From: ECT2AJA-110-A sp035399845
GTDB lineage: Bacteria > Planctomycetota > Phycisphaerae > UBA1845 > UTPLA1
Direction of reading: 5' to 3'
Length of the DNA stretch: 64,000 bases
Assembly: GCA_035399845.1 (NCBI GenBank)
Contig: DAOPJV010000004.1
Location: 1-64,000, forward strand
The position numbers were made by a program, and so were the translations under genes. The notes under the pieces were generated by a model. The model worked only from the letters and a program-made list of their open reading frames with translations. It did not search any database and was not told the origin of the DNA. Position 1 is the stretch's first letter; each line of letters begins with the position of its first letter. Shown one piece after another: positions 44,323 to 51,559 of this stretch.

Positions 44323-45048
44323 TCAGTCTCGACCATCCGTCAAATCCCCGATATCGATCTGAAGAATCTTCAGCAGCGCAAGCGCGTCATCGATGACCCA
44401 ATCCGGATTTTTTTCAGAAATTTTTTCGAGGTCTTCGAAGCCCCAGGAGACCGCGATCGGGCGCATGTTTGCGTTCCGCGCCGTCTCGATATCGACGACG
44501 GAGTCGCCGACGAAAGCGACATCTTCCGGCGCCATGCGCATCTGTTCGGCGAGTTGAAACGCAACATGCGGCGCCGGCTTCTTGTCGATCTCCGTGCGAT
44601 AACCACGCCATGCGACGAAGTACTTCTGCAGCGAGAGATGACAGATGATGCGATCGACAAACGCATCGGGCTTGTTCGAAAGAACGGCCATCGGCGTTTC
44701 AGCGTCCGCCAGTAAGTCCAGTGTTTTCAACATGTTGGGATAGAGCCCTGTGGTTCGTACACAGTGCGTGTCATAGGCGCGCGCCGCTTCGCGCAGGAGT
44801 TGATCGGACCTGTCTTCCGCGCCGTGAAAGGTCGCGGCGCGCCGACACAGCATTGGAAGTCCATTGCCGATCCAGGTGCGAACGCGCGCGACGTCGACCT
44901 GCGCGAGACCGATGTTGTTGAGCGCTTCGTTGATGGCGCTCGCGATGTCATTCAACGAGTCGACGAGTGTTCCATCGAGATCAAAGATGACAGCGCGCGG
45001 CGCGCGTTGATCGTGTTCTTCGTTGCAAGTCATGCGCCCATTATTCAT
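44323..45048 (-). CDS. gph: HAD-family phosphoglycolate phosphatase-like protein, 241 aa
   Basis: HAD motif I is VIFDLDGTLVDS (nucleophile and acid/base Asp pair), motif II is in MAVLSNKPD, motif III is the Lys of DKKPAPH, and motif IV is VAFVGDSVVDIETARNANM. The cap sequence (LNDIASAINEALNNIGL, GNGLPMLCRRA) fits subfamily IA phosphoglycolate phosphatase, which removes 2-phosphoglycolate. Substrate could differ within the family. A start at codon 6 is an alternative. It is divergent from the H1-like gene. Confidence 0.85.
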   Translation of the reverse strand: MNNGRMTCNEEHDQRAPRAVIFDLDGTLVDSLNDIASAINEALNNIGLAQVDVARVRTWIGNGLPMLCRRAATFHGAEDRSDQLLREAARAYDTHCVRTTGLYPNMLKTLDLLADAETPMAVLSNKPDAFVDRIICHLSLQKYFVAWRGYRTEIDKKPAPHVAFQLAEQMRMAPEDVAFVGDSVVDIETARNANMRPIAVSWGFEDLEKISEKNPDWVIDDALALLKILQIDIGDLTDGRD

Positions 45049-45102
45049 GAAAACGGTTGAAGGCGCCGAATAAGAAATTAGGTAAGACGGTCAAGTTTTT
45101 AG

Positions 45103-45130
45103 TTGACAACGTTTTGGCTGTCTCTAGACT
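45103..45130 (+). promoter_or_regulatory. Promoter of the H1-like gene
   Basis: TTGACA (45103-45108), 16-bp spacer, TAGACT (45125-45130); the predicted RNA start near 45137 leaves a very short leader that is almost entirely Shine-Dalgarno. Confidence 0.75.
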
Positions 45131-45156
45131 TTTTTCACAGAAAGGAGGTGACGCTA

Positions 45157-45333
45157 ATGGCTAAGAAGAAGAAGAGCGCCACCAAGAAGAAGGCCACGAA
45201 GAAGAAGGCCACGAAGAAGAAGGCCACGAAGAAGGCCGCAAAGAAGGCTACGAAGAAGAAGGCCACCAAGAAGGCTGGCAAGAAGCGACGCAAGAAGGCC
45301 GCCGCCAAGAAGGCGACCAAGAAGCGACGATAA
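45157..45333 (+). CDS. Histone H1-like lysine-rich protein, 58 aa
   Basis: The protein is almost only Lys, Ala and Thr in KKKATK/KKATKK repeats after MAKKKKSATK, ending in KKRR. It resembles the C-terminal tail of eukaryotic H1 and bacterial Hc1/AlgP/BphP-type proteins that compact DNA or bind RNA. The Shine-Dalgarno (AGAAAGGAGGTGA, 45139-45151) matches the complement of the 16S 3' tail over 13 nt, implying very strong translation. Own promoter and terminator. Length may vary between strains because the gene is made of short tandem repeats. Confidence 0.9.
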   Translation: MAKKKKSATKKKATKKKATKKKATKKAAKKATKKKATKKAGKKRRKKAAAKKATKKRR

Positions 45334-45396
45334 GTAGCCAACAACCTTTGGTTTTCGTCGCCCACTCTGTGATGGGTGAAGCGAATGAAAGCCGAC

Positions 45397-45414
45397 GCCT
45401 TTGAGCTCAAAGGC
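45397..45414. repeat. 18-bp perfect palindrome after the H1-like gene
   Basis: GCCTTTGAGCTCAAAGGC is self-complementary and is followed by CTTC and A7, so on either strand it could act as part of a bidirectional terminator cluster. Confidence 0.6.
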
Positions 45415-45424
45415 TTCAAAAAAA

Positions 45425-45471
45425 GATGGAAGGCGCTCTTGCCACGGCGGCGCCTTCCATCCTTTCTTTTT
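45425..45471 (+). terminator. Intrinsic terminator of the H1-like gene
   Basis: GATGGAAGGCGC pairs with GCGCCTTCCATC (12 bp) and is followed by CTTTCTTTTT. Confidence 0.85.
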
Positions 45472-45520
45472 ACCCGAATGTAAAGAGCGTTCGGGGTTCG
45501 ACCCCGCCCGCCCCGCAGTT

Positions 45521-46705
45521 CTACTTCACGCGTTCAAGCACCATCGCGACCGCGTTGCCTCCGCCCAGGCAGAGCGACGCCACGCCATATCGGGCGTCGC
45601 GACGATCCATCAGGTTCAGCAGCGTCACGAGGACGCGCGTTCCGCTGGCGCCGATGGGATGTCCCAGGGCGACGCCACCGCCGCAGACATTCACACGTTC
45701 CTCGCTGATCTCGAGCTGTCGAATGCAGGCGACCATCTGGGCGGCGAAGGCCTCGTTGATCTCAAACAGGTCGATATCGCCCAGCGTCAGGCCGGCCTTG
45801 GCGACCGCGGTACGAATCGCCCCGACCGGGGCAATGAAGAGTTCCTTCGGTTCGACGCCATGCGTCGTGTGTGAGAGGACACGGGCGATGGGCCGCCAAC
45901 CTCGCTTCGCCGCTTCCTCTTCACTCGTGAGCAGCGCCATCGCAGCGCCATCGGACAACTGCGAGGAATTGCCGGCCGTGACAGTGCCATCCTTCTGGAA
46001 CGCCGGCCGCAGTTTGGCCAGATCGTCCAGCGTGACATCGGCGCGAATCGTCTCATCCTGATCGAAGATCGTCGTGGCGCCCTTGCGGCCCGGGATCTCG
46101 ATCGGCGTGATGTAGTCCCTGAACATCCCCGCCTTCTGCGCCTCGGCCGCGCGATGATGGCTCTGTACCGCGAATCGATCCTGGTCTTCCCGAGAGACAC
46201 CGTACTTCTCGGCGATGTACTCGGCGGCGCATCCCATCGCCCAGCCCTCGAAGGGACAGGTCAGCCCGTCGAAGAGCATGCCATCCTGCAACGTGGCGTG
46301 ACCGAATTTCTCGCCGGTGCGATGGTTCCGAATGTAGTGCGGCGCGTTGGACATGCTCTCCATGCCGCCGGTCAGAATGATGCTCGCCTCACCCAGTCGG
46401 ATGTTGTTGTCGGCGTTCATCGCGGCCCGAAGTCCCGAACCGCAGACCTGATTCACGGTCACGGCCGTGATCGTGACGGGGAGCCCCGCCTTCAGCGCAA
46501 CCTGTCGCGCCGGGTTCTGGCCGACGCCGGCCTGCAGCACCTGTCCGACCAGGGCCCAGTCGATATCCTCAACGGGGCATCCGACAGTCTGTACAACATC
46601 CTTTGCCACCTGCGCCGCAACTTCCGGCGCCGTCAGGCCGCTCAGGGACCCAAGGAAACGGCCAATCGGACTTCGCTTCGCCCCGACAATCACACTCCGC
46701 GTCAT
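45521..46705 (-). CDS. Thiolase (acetyl-CoA C-acetyltransferase), 394 aa
   Basis: The active-site Cys is in TVNQVCGSGLRAAMNADN, the His in NEAFAAQ and GGGVALGHPIGASG, and the second Cys in SLCLGGGNAVAM. Length and motifs match degradative/biosynthetic thiolase II (AtoB/PhaA). It condenses or cleaves acetoacetyl-CoA; fatty-acid or isoprenoid context cannot be decided since neighbours are unrelated. The Shine-Dalgarno GGAGGTG decides the start. Confidence 0.95.
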   Translation of the reverse strand: MTRSVIVGAKRSPIGRFLGSLSGLTAPEVAAQVAKDVVQTVGCPVEDIDWALVGQVLQAGVGQNPARQVALKAGLPVTITAVTVNQVCGSGLRAAMNADNNIRLGEASIILTGGMESMSNAPHYIRNHRTGEKFGHATLQDGMLFDGLTCPFEGWAMGCAAEYIAEKYGVSREDQDRFAVQSHHRAAEAQKAGMFRDYITPIEIPGRKGATTIFDQDETIRADVTLDDLAKLRPAFQKDGTVTAGNSSQLSDGAAMALLTSEEEAAKRGWRPIARVLSHTTHGVEPKELFIAPVGAIRTAVAKAGLTLGDIDLFEINEAFAAQMVACIRQLEISEERVNVCGGGVALGHPIGASGTRVLVTLLNLMDRRDARYGVASLCLGGGNAVAMVLERVK

Positions 46706-47036
46706 CTGCGCACCTCCAACATCCTGCTGTCGATCTTGTTGTCGCCCCGCAATCGGGGATCGAGGATTATAAATCTATTCCGAATTATCCGCTCGGCGGG
46801 ACGCGCGACGCCGGCCTGATGCGAGCCGATAATCAGGGCCGCCCGAAGCGGCGTCTGGCGCGTTCCGCGGCCCGCCACACGATCCCTCGCGCCGCCCCCG
46901 CCGCCGGGTCGATCAGGGGGAGTCGTTTCCACAGTGGTCAATCGTCGATCGCATCGCGCGCCCGCCGACAAGTGACGGATAAAGCGTCACAGATTCGAAA
47001 ATGGCGCGGTCCGTCACGATTGAACTCAGATTTTTC
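46706..47036. other. Intergenic region, no gene seen
   Basis: This contains the minus-strand upstream region of the thiolase gene and only frames with poor coding character. Nothing else was identified up to the ncRNA promoter. Confidence 0.45.
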
Positions 47037-47066
47037 TTGACGCATCGGCGTGAGTTTTCCTACGCT
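47037..47066 (+). promoter_or_regulatory. Probable promoter of the 47.1-kb structured RNA
   Basis: TTGACG (47037-47042), 18-bp spacer, TACGCT (47061-47066). The -35 is good; the -10 is weak but keeps TAnnnT. Confidence 0.5.
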
Positions 47067-47275
47067 TAGATTAGACGGCGGCGAGGCCGTCCGACGCGTC
47101 GGACAAAACATGGGCGTCCGACGGGCGGTGGAATCGAAACCGTCTCTTCCGATCGGGTGATCGGATGTGTCGTGTTCGGTGGCGACGGTCGCCGAACGAG
47201 GGCAAGGCTCGACGCGAAGTGGAACACTCACCCAATCGCGATCGAGAGACCAGCCCTTTGCTAAGGAGGTGATCC

Positions 47276-47305
47276 ATGACGAGTGACTGTACCAGGCTGC
47301 TGTAA
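47276..47305 (+). CDS. Nine-codon mini-ORF behind a perfect Shine-Dalgarno
   Basis: ATG directly abuts GATCC of the Shine-Dalgarno complement and the frame reads MTSDCTRLL then TAA. The spacing from the AGGAGG core to ATG is 7 nt, ideal for initiation. No downstream gene exists before the terminator, so it would be a true micropeptide or a ribosome-stalling leader without a client. Confidence 0.35.
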   Translation: MTSDCTRLL

Positions 47306-47349
47306 GCTGCAGCTAACGTGGCTGCGCTGACAGCGGCCTTTCACGAATG

Positions 47350-47392
47350 AGCCCGTCGATCGAGTCAGTCGATCGGCGGGCCTTTTTTTTTT
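47350..47392 (+). terminator. Terminator of the 47.1-kb RNA
   Basis: GCCCGTCGATCGA and TCGATCGGCGGGC form a 13-bp stem with one G-U pair around GTCAG, followed by T10. Confidence 0.93.
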
Positions 47393-47588
47393 GGTTCATC
47401 CGGGAAGATCGGACCTCGCGAGATTGTCGGTAATCCTCCCAGCCCACCGCTCCGCGAAACAGGCGCTCGAATGGCGCCTTGGTCGCGCCTGGCGCCGAAT
47501 GGAATGACGTGTTTCGAGCGACCAATTTGAAGTTCATCGCCATCGATCCGTTTCGTCGCACGGCGGATCGTGTACGATTCCGCCAACG

Positions 47589-48215
47589 ATGGCGCTTCCA
47601 ATCGACTTGTGGCTGATCCACCCGGAGACGGCGATGTGCGACGCGTTCCGCCGTCGGTTCTCCCCACTTCCATCGTGCCGAGTCATTCAGTCCCGTTTTG
47701 AAGACCTGCCGCCCCATTATTGCTTTGTGACGGCGGGGAACGCGTTCGGCATTATGAACGCCGGCATCGACGCCGCCGTCGTCCATTTCCATGGGGACGA
47801 CCTCATGCGGCGCGTACAGCTCCGAATACAGAACGACTACCTGGGCGAACAACCGATCGGAACGTGTTTCATCGAGCCAACGGGAACCGCCGGCTATCCA
47901 TTTGTCGGGCACTCGCCGACGATGCGCGTCCCGGGGTCGATCAATGGAACGGACAAGGTCTACGTGGCAACGTGGGCGGCGCTGCTCGCGGTCTATCGTC
48001 ACAACGTGGAGCATCCGGGAGAGAATCGAATCAACACCGTCGCCTTCCCGGCCATGGGCGCCGGGTTCGGCGCCGTCCCCTTCGACGAAGTGGCCCGCCA
48101 GATGGCGGCTGCGTACGACCACTACCTTCAGCCACCGCATCGTTTTGACTGGGACATGGTGGTCAGCCGTCATAAGCGCATCGCGTACGACGGCGACCAA
48201 CAGGTCGCCCGATAG
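47589..48215 (+). CDS. Macro-domain protein, 208 aa
   Basis: The macro-domain signatures are CFVTAGNAFGIMNAGIDAAV (loop 1, with the Asn that binds the distal ribose) and VAFPAMGAGFGAVPFDEVARQMAAAYDHYL (loop 2). Such domains bind or hydrolyse ADP-ribose derivatives; whether it is an ADP-ribosyl hydrolase is not decided. The region between (IGTCFIEPTGTAGYPFVGHSPTM) is usual for the larger bacterial members. No ADP-ribosyltransferase toxin lies near. No Shine-Dalgarno is visible; TACGAT (47573-47578) ends 10 nt before the ATG. Confidence 0.88.
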   Translation: MALPIDLWLIHPETAMCDAFRRRFSPLPSCRVIQSRFEDLPPHYCFVTAGNAFGIMNAGIDAAVVHFHGDDLMRRVQLRIQNDYLGEQPIGTCFIEPTGTAGYPFVGHSPTMRVPGSINGTDKVYVATWAALLAVYRHNVEHPGENRINTVAFPAMGAGFGAVPFDEVARQMAAAYDHYLQPPHRFDWDMVVSRHKRIAYDGDQQVAR

Positions 48216-48230
48216 CGCGTTGTGATCACT

Positions 48231-49370
48231 TCAGCCCTGGGCGAATGAATTGTCCGTGCGGCGAGCCGTCGCGGCGATCGCATCGTCGAACGCCATTGTC
48301 CGCGATGACCACGCGTGCAGTCGCCCCAGCCTTGTCGCCGCGTCCACGGATGCTCGCCAGTTCGGTCCCGCCAGGTCCGCCGCCATCCGCTCAAGGGCGT
48401 CTGCGAGGGCGGGCGCGGTACCGTCGTAGAGGCTGATCGCACGCAAGTCGTCACTGCGCGCCAGGAGTTCGGGATACGCGAGTCGATCCGGCAGCAGCGG
48501 CGCGCAACCACAGGCCATGGCCTCGACGGCGGCAAGTCCAAAGAACTCGTGGTGGGCCGTGGACACAAACACGTCGGCGTCGGTGAGGGCGCGGAAGTAC
48601 GCGTCGCGCGACGCCAGGAATCCCCAATGATCGATTCGATCGGCGAACTGGTCACGGGCCTCGTCGAAGATCGGCGGTGTTTCCCTGAACCGCTGCCCCA
48701 GCACGCTGAGTCGAAAGGCGACGCCCCGCTCCGCGAGGATGCGGATCGCGGCGAAGAAGTCCTCGGGGTTCTTGTCATGCTCCCAGCGGGCGGCCCACAC
48801 GATATGAAGCGGTCTTGGCTCCGAGTCGGGCGCCGGAATCACGTCGGGAACTTCGATCCCCGGCGTCATGACGATCGACTTCGCCCGAATTGCGTCGACG
48901 GCGCCCTTCGGCGTGTGATCCGGCATGCGACTCAGCAGATCCCCCGCAGCCGCCAGGAAGTCCTCGAGATGAAACGCGGAGTTGAACCAGACGGCGTCGG
49001 CGGCGAGCGCCGAGAGGATGTTTGTGAATCCGAAGTGCAGGTCGCGCGGCTCGTCCTCACGGAATGGATACGTCAGCTGGTTCTCATGGAAGTAGAGAAT
49101 CGTCGGCAGGTCCCGAATCGGCCTGGGCGCCAGGCCCCTGAACTCCGCTAGGTTCAGCATGTCCGTCGCAAAGACGACGTCACAGGGATGCGCAGGCGCA
49201 CTGTCTCGCAGCCTGTCGGCGAATGTGAGCGCGGCGTGGCGCATCCGCCATTTCCACTTGTGGGCCGGCGCCGTCAGGAGCATCCAGTGATGACGGCTTC
49301 GCGTTCGCCATCCGTCAATGAACGCCTGGTGGCTTCCGCCGTAGTAGGGTTCGAGCGCGAGGATTCGCAT
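48231..49370 (-). CDS. tRNA-queuosine alpha-mannosyltransferase-like glycosyltransferase, 379 aa
   Basis: The N-terminus MRILALEPYYGGSHQAFIDGW and the block HEN QLTYPFREDEPRDLHFGFTNILSALAADAVWFNS are diagnostic of the DUF3524/QTMAN (GTDC1-like) family. The GT4 donor-binding part follows (WAARWEHDKNPEDFFAAIRIL, VSTAHHEFFGLAAVEAMACGCAPLLPDRLAYPEL). Family knowledge: these enzymes mannosylate queuosine in tRNA-Asp. The start at 49370 is chosen because family members begin with this motif; ATGs at 49379 and 49382 are possible. It is divergent from the GGQ-protein gene. Confidence 0.87.
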   Translation of the reverse strand: MRILALEPYYGGSHQAFIDGWRTRSRHHWMLLTAPAHKWKWRMRHAALTFADRLRDSAPAHPCDVVFATDMLNLAEFRGLAPRPIRDLPTILYFHENQLTYPFREDEPRDLHFGFTNILSALAADAVWFNSAFHLEDFLAAAGDLLSRMPDHTPKGAVDAIRAKSIVMTPGIEVPDVIPAPDSEPRPLHIVWAARWEHDKNPEDFFAAIRILAERGVAFRLSVLGQRFRETPPIFDEARDQFADRIDHWGFLASRDAYFRALTDADVFVSTAHHEFFGLAAVEAMACGCAPLLPDRLAYPELLARSDDLRAISLYDGTAPALADALERMAADLAGPNWRASVDAATRLGRLHAWSSRTMAFDDAIAATARRTDNSFAQG

Positions 49371-49464
49371 GGTGGACATCATACCTGACGGGCGCCGCGC
49401 GCCGCTGCGACACCGGCTACAGGCGCCTGAGCAAACCGGCGCCCGGCGGTATGATGGCGCAACC

Positions 49465-50013
49465 ATGGAGAAGAACGAGATCGACATCACGACCGCCCAG
49501 CGCAACGACTGGCTTGTCGCCGAGGATTCGACGCTGTTGAGCGCGTGCGCGATCGACGCTTATCGGGCGAGCGGACCGGGCGGGCAGAAGCGCAACAAGA
49601 CCAGTTCGGCGGTTCGTCTGCGGCATCCGCCGAGCGGTCTGATGGTCATCAGCGAGGAGAGTCGCTCGCAGCACGCCAACAAGCGCGTGGCGCTTCGCCG
49701 TCTTCGCATGGCGATCGCCATTCGGCTTCGCCCCCGGGACGCGGGTATCGTCGATCTGGCGGCATTGACGCGCGCCTATGTGACGTCTGACGGGCGCCTT
49801 CGACTGTCCGACAGGAACGACGACTTTCCGATGGTCATCGCGGCGATCCTCGATCACGTTCATCTGAATCGCGGATCTCTGAAGGAAGTTGCCGAAACGA
49901 TCGGCGTGTCGCAAAGCCAGGTCATTCGAATCCTCTCCGGCGAAGATGCGGCGTTTGCGGAAGCCAACGGGATCCGTGAATCGCATGGGCTGACGCGTCT
50001 GAGCAGAAGCTGA
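49465..50013 (+). CDS. Peptide chain release factor-like GGQ protein, 182 aa
   Basis: ASGPGGQKRNKTSSAVRLRHPPSGL contains the GGQ motif that triggers peptidyl-tRNA hydrolysis, and SRSQHANKRVALRRLRMAI completes the RF-1 domain. There is no codon-recognition domain, so it should act in ribosome rescue or a special release event. The C-terminus (LKEVAETIGVSQSQVIRIL) looks like a helix-turn-helix rather than the basic tail of ArfB. There is no Shine-Dalgarno; TATGAT (49450-49455) ends 9 nt before the chosen ATG, and an upstream ATG would extend into the divergent gene. Confidence 0.85.
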   Translation: MEKNEIDITTAQRNDWLVAEDSTLLSACAIDAYRASGPGGQKRNKTSSAVRLRHPPSGLMVISEESRSQHANKRVALRRLRMAIAIRLRPRDAGIVDLAALTRAYVTSDGRLRLSDRNDDFPMVIAAILDHVHLNRGSLKEVAETIGVSQSQVIRILSGEDAAFAEANGIRESHGLTRLSRS

Positions 50014-50061
50014 GCGCATCGACGCGCTCGAACACCCTCTCGCGACATCTGACGTCGGCGC

Positions 50062-50102
50062 AAAAAAAGAAGCCCGGTCGCGCCAACTTGGCGCGACCGG
50101 GC
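50062..50102 (-). terminator. Intrinsic terminator (minus strand)
   Basis: GCCCGGTCGCGCC and GGCGCGACCGGGC form a perfect 13-bp stem around AACTT. The A7 at 50062-50068 becomes the U-run on the minus strand, so it ends the small secreted-protein genes. It may also stop plus-strand readthrough. Confidence 0.9.
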
Positions 50103-50143
50103 GTGAAATACTCTGTTCTCAATCAGGTCGGGCTGCGAATCGG

Positions 50144-50494
50144 CTAGATACCGCCGCCGCCGCCGCCACCCTGGCCGCCCTGATCGCCATCCGCGGGATC
50201 GACCGGCTGGCCACCACCCGGAGGATTGAATCCATCGGGAAGGTTGAAGAAGTTCTCGTCACCCGCGCCACAACCGAGCGGAATCGTGCAGGTCGGGTCG
50301 GTGCTGAAGTCCGGTGTTTCCAGAAGCGGAAACAGGATATTCAGCTGGTCGGAAGGCGTGCAGAAGGTCAACACCGTGCCGCAGATCGGCAGCGAGTAGA
50401 GGGCATTCGCACAATTCGACTGAAGTACCGTGCCGCCCGCAAGAAATGCGGTTGCCGCCAACGCAAGGCGGTTCTTTTTCTTTGTCCAACGCAT
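50144..50494 (-). CDS. Small secreted protein with glycine-rich tail, 116 aa
   Basis: A basic N-terminus (MRWTKKKNR) and hydrophobic signal (LALAATAFLAGGTVL) are followed by six cysteines (QSNCANALYSLPICGTVLTFCTP, TCTIPLGCGAGD) and a Pro/Gly/Asp tail ending in a polyglycine run (GGQGGGGGGGI). AAAGGA upstream decides the start. The family is unrecognised but similar short exported proteins are frequent in planctomycetes. It lies next to a second protein of the same build. Confidence 0.65.
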   Translation of the reverse strand: MRWTKKKNRLALAATAFLAGGTVLQSNCANALYSLPICGTVLTFCTPSDQLNILFPLLETPDFSTDPTCTIPLGCGAGDENFFNLPDGFNPPGGGQPVDPADGDQGGQGGGGGGGI

Positions 50495-50586
50495 CGAAAG
50501 GGTCCTTTCAAATCTGCGAGCGTCTCTGGGTCGTTTTGTTGTCGCATGGCGCCATAAAAGGCCGCTCACACGGGGTTCACTTCGAA

Positions 50587-50883
50587 TCAGCCGCCGGTCT
50601 GGACAACCTGACGGGCCGGACAGCCGAACATCAGATCATCCCCTGAATTCACGATATCACCCTGCTGAATGCCGTTCTCATCGACGATCTGAATGTTCTC
50701 AGCGCCGCAGACATTAAAGAGGCCAAGGAAATAACCGTTGTTGTCGATCAGAAATCCGCTGCTGGAGACACCCGCCGTGGCAACACTGCTGACCACCGCA
50801 CACGCCTGGCCGAACTGCAGGAGCATCGCTCCGGCTGTCAGATAGCCGGCGAGCTTGATCTTCCGTCTGGTACTGCGCGTCAT
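50587..50883 (-). CDS. Small secreted protein, 98 aa
   Basis: Basic N-terminus (TRSTRRKIKLAG) and signal-like helix (YLTAGAMLLQFGQACAVV), then a short domain (SSSGFLIDNNGYFLGLFNVCGAENIQIVDENGIQQGD) and a cysteine near the end (DLMFGCPA). The start at 50883 is preferred because GGGAGG lies about 10 nt upstream. Function unknown. It resembles the next gene in architecture (basic N-terminus, LQ-x-x-x-C-A motif after the helix), so the two may be distant paralogues expressed together. Confidence 0.62.
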   Translation of the reverse strand: MTRSTRRKIKLAGYLTAGAMLLQFGQACAVVSSVATAGVSSSGFLIDNNGYFLGLFNVCGAENIQIVDENGIQQGDIVNSGDDLMFGCPARQVVQTGG

Positions 50884-51243
50884 CGAGACATTTCCTCCCA
50901 TGGGTCCCTGCGTCGGCGGGCTGTTTCAGGTGGGACTAATACGCGAGGTCAGGCGTTGCGCCTTCCCGCTCTAGGGATATTACCCGCATCACCAACTGTC
51001 TTTCAAGATCTCGCACGCCGGCGATTCTGTGACCGTCCGGAAAAGCGCCAACGTCTGATACTTTCGATACTTGGGCGAGTCATGGCGCCCTTCGGGCCGC
51101 CGCCGTCGCCGCCACGCCTCATTTCCATTCCGCCCGGCCGCCGAATTCTGGCGCCGTTTCGACATCGTATGGCGCGGGCGGGGGAAACCCGTCCGCCGCT
51201 GTCACGCTCGCCACGGCGCAATGGGCGCCGCGGGAGAAATCCA
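50884..51243. other. Intergenic region, no gene seen
   Basis: GC-rich stretch between divergent units; frames are arginine/proline-rich shadows. It ends at the promoter with the Fur-like palindrome. Confidence 0.5.
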
Positions 51244-51299
51244 TTGACGCCCGGCGCGACGCTCCCTAAGATTCGCCACTACTTGAGACTGAGTCTCAA
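51244..51299 (+). promoter_or_regulatory. Promoter with Fur-box-like palindrome upstream of the heme oxygenase operon
   Basis: TTGACG (51244-51249), 17-bp spacer and TAAGAT (51267-51272) form a good promoter. The perfect palindrome TTGAGACT-G-AGTCTCAA (51283-51299) begins 10 nt after the -10 element, so it overlaps the first transcribed bases. It has the 7-1-7 symmetry of Fur sites (TGAnAnT-n-AnTnTCA form). Iron-dependent repression is inferred from this and the downstream heme oxygenase. Confidence 0.72.
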
Positions 51300-51330
51300 T
51301 ATCGTGAAAACCACCTGCGGGAGGCCACTG

Positions 51331-51492
51331 ATGAACGATCGCGCGCTAAAGTCAAGGAACCCTGGCCCGGACGCCGGTCGAGGCCGCCGGAGACTCGCAC
51401 GACTCGGCGCCTGGGGGCTCGCCTTCTTTGTCGTCAAGGGACTGGCCTGGCTGGTCATCCCCGCCCTGCTGGCGATCCGAGTCAGTGACTAG
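51331..51492 (+). CDS. Small single-span membrane protein in the heme oxygenase operon, 53 aa
   Basis: A basic N-terminal half (SRNPGPDAGRGRRRLARL) precedes one hydrophobic helix (AWGLAFFVVKGLAWLVIPALLAI). GGGAGG lies 6 nt before the ATG. It sits directly behind the Fur-like operator and 67 bp before heme oxygenase. Small one-helix proteins are common in iron-regulated operons, but no family is recognised. Confidence 0.7.
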   Translation: MNDRALKSRNPGPDAGRGRRRLARLGAWGLAFFVVKGLAWLVIPALLAIRVSD

Positions 51493-51559
51493 ACAATGAT
51501 CATGAACCGCGACGCCCGGACGCGCGGCGCCGCTAACCCACACATGGAGACGCCACCTG

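Larger units (their letters stand above)
47073..47392 (+). ncRNA. Putative structured RNA (~320 nt) with a mini-ORF
   Basis: After the promoter the RNA can fold a series of perfect hairpins: GACGGC/GCCGTC (47074-47091), TCCGACGCGTCGGA (47090-47103), CCGATC-GGGT-GATCGG (47149-47164) and GTTCGG/CCGAAC (47174-47197). Then comes AAGGAGGTGATCC (47263-47275), complementary to the 16S 3' end over 13 nt, and a 9-codon ORF. A terminator closes the unit. It is not tmRNA, RNase P RNA or 6S RNA by visible motifs. It could be a riboswitch-like leader whose target is only the mini-ORF, or a ribosome-interacting RNA. Confidence 0.6.

Noticed and set aside
45489..45516. T-arm-like sequence CGGGGTTCGACCCCG followed by CCGCCCCGCA, as at a tRNA 3' end
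   Set aside because: The loop is 5 nt if the stem pairs fully, no acceptor 5' half, D-arm or anticodon arm lies upstream, and the H1-like terminator occupies that space. At most an old tRNA fragment.
47263..47276. Possible fragment of the 3' end of 16S rRNA on the minus strand
   Set aside because: Only about 14 nt match and the flanks differ from the conserved 16S end; its position before an ATG fits a Shine-Dalgarno better.
47313..48200. 295-codon minus-strand frame opposite the macro-domain gene
   Set aside because: It crosses the strong ncRNA terminator and lacks protein-like motifs, whereas the plus strand encodes a clear macro domain.
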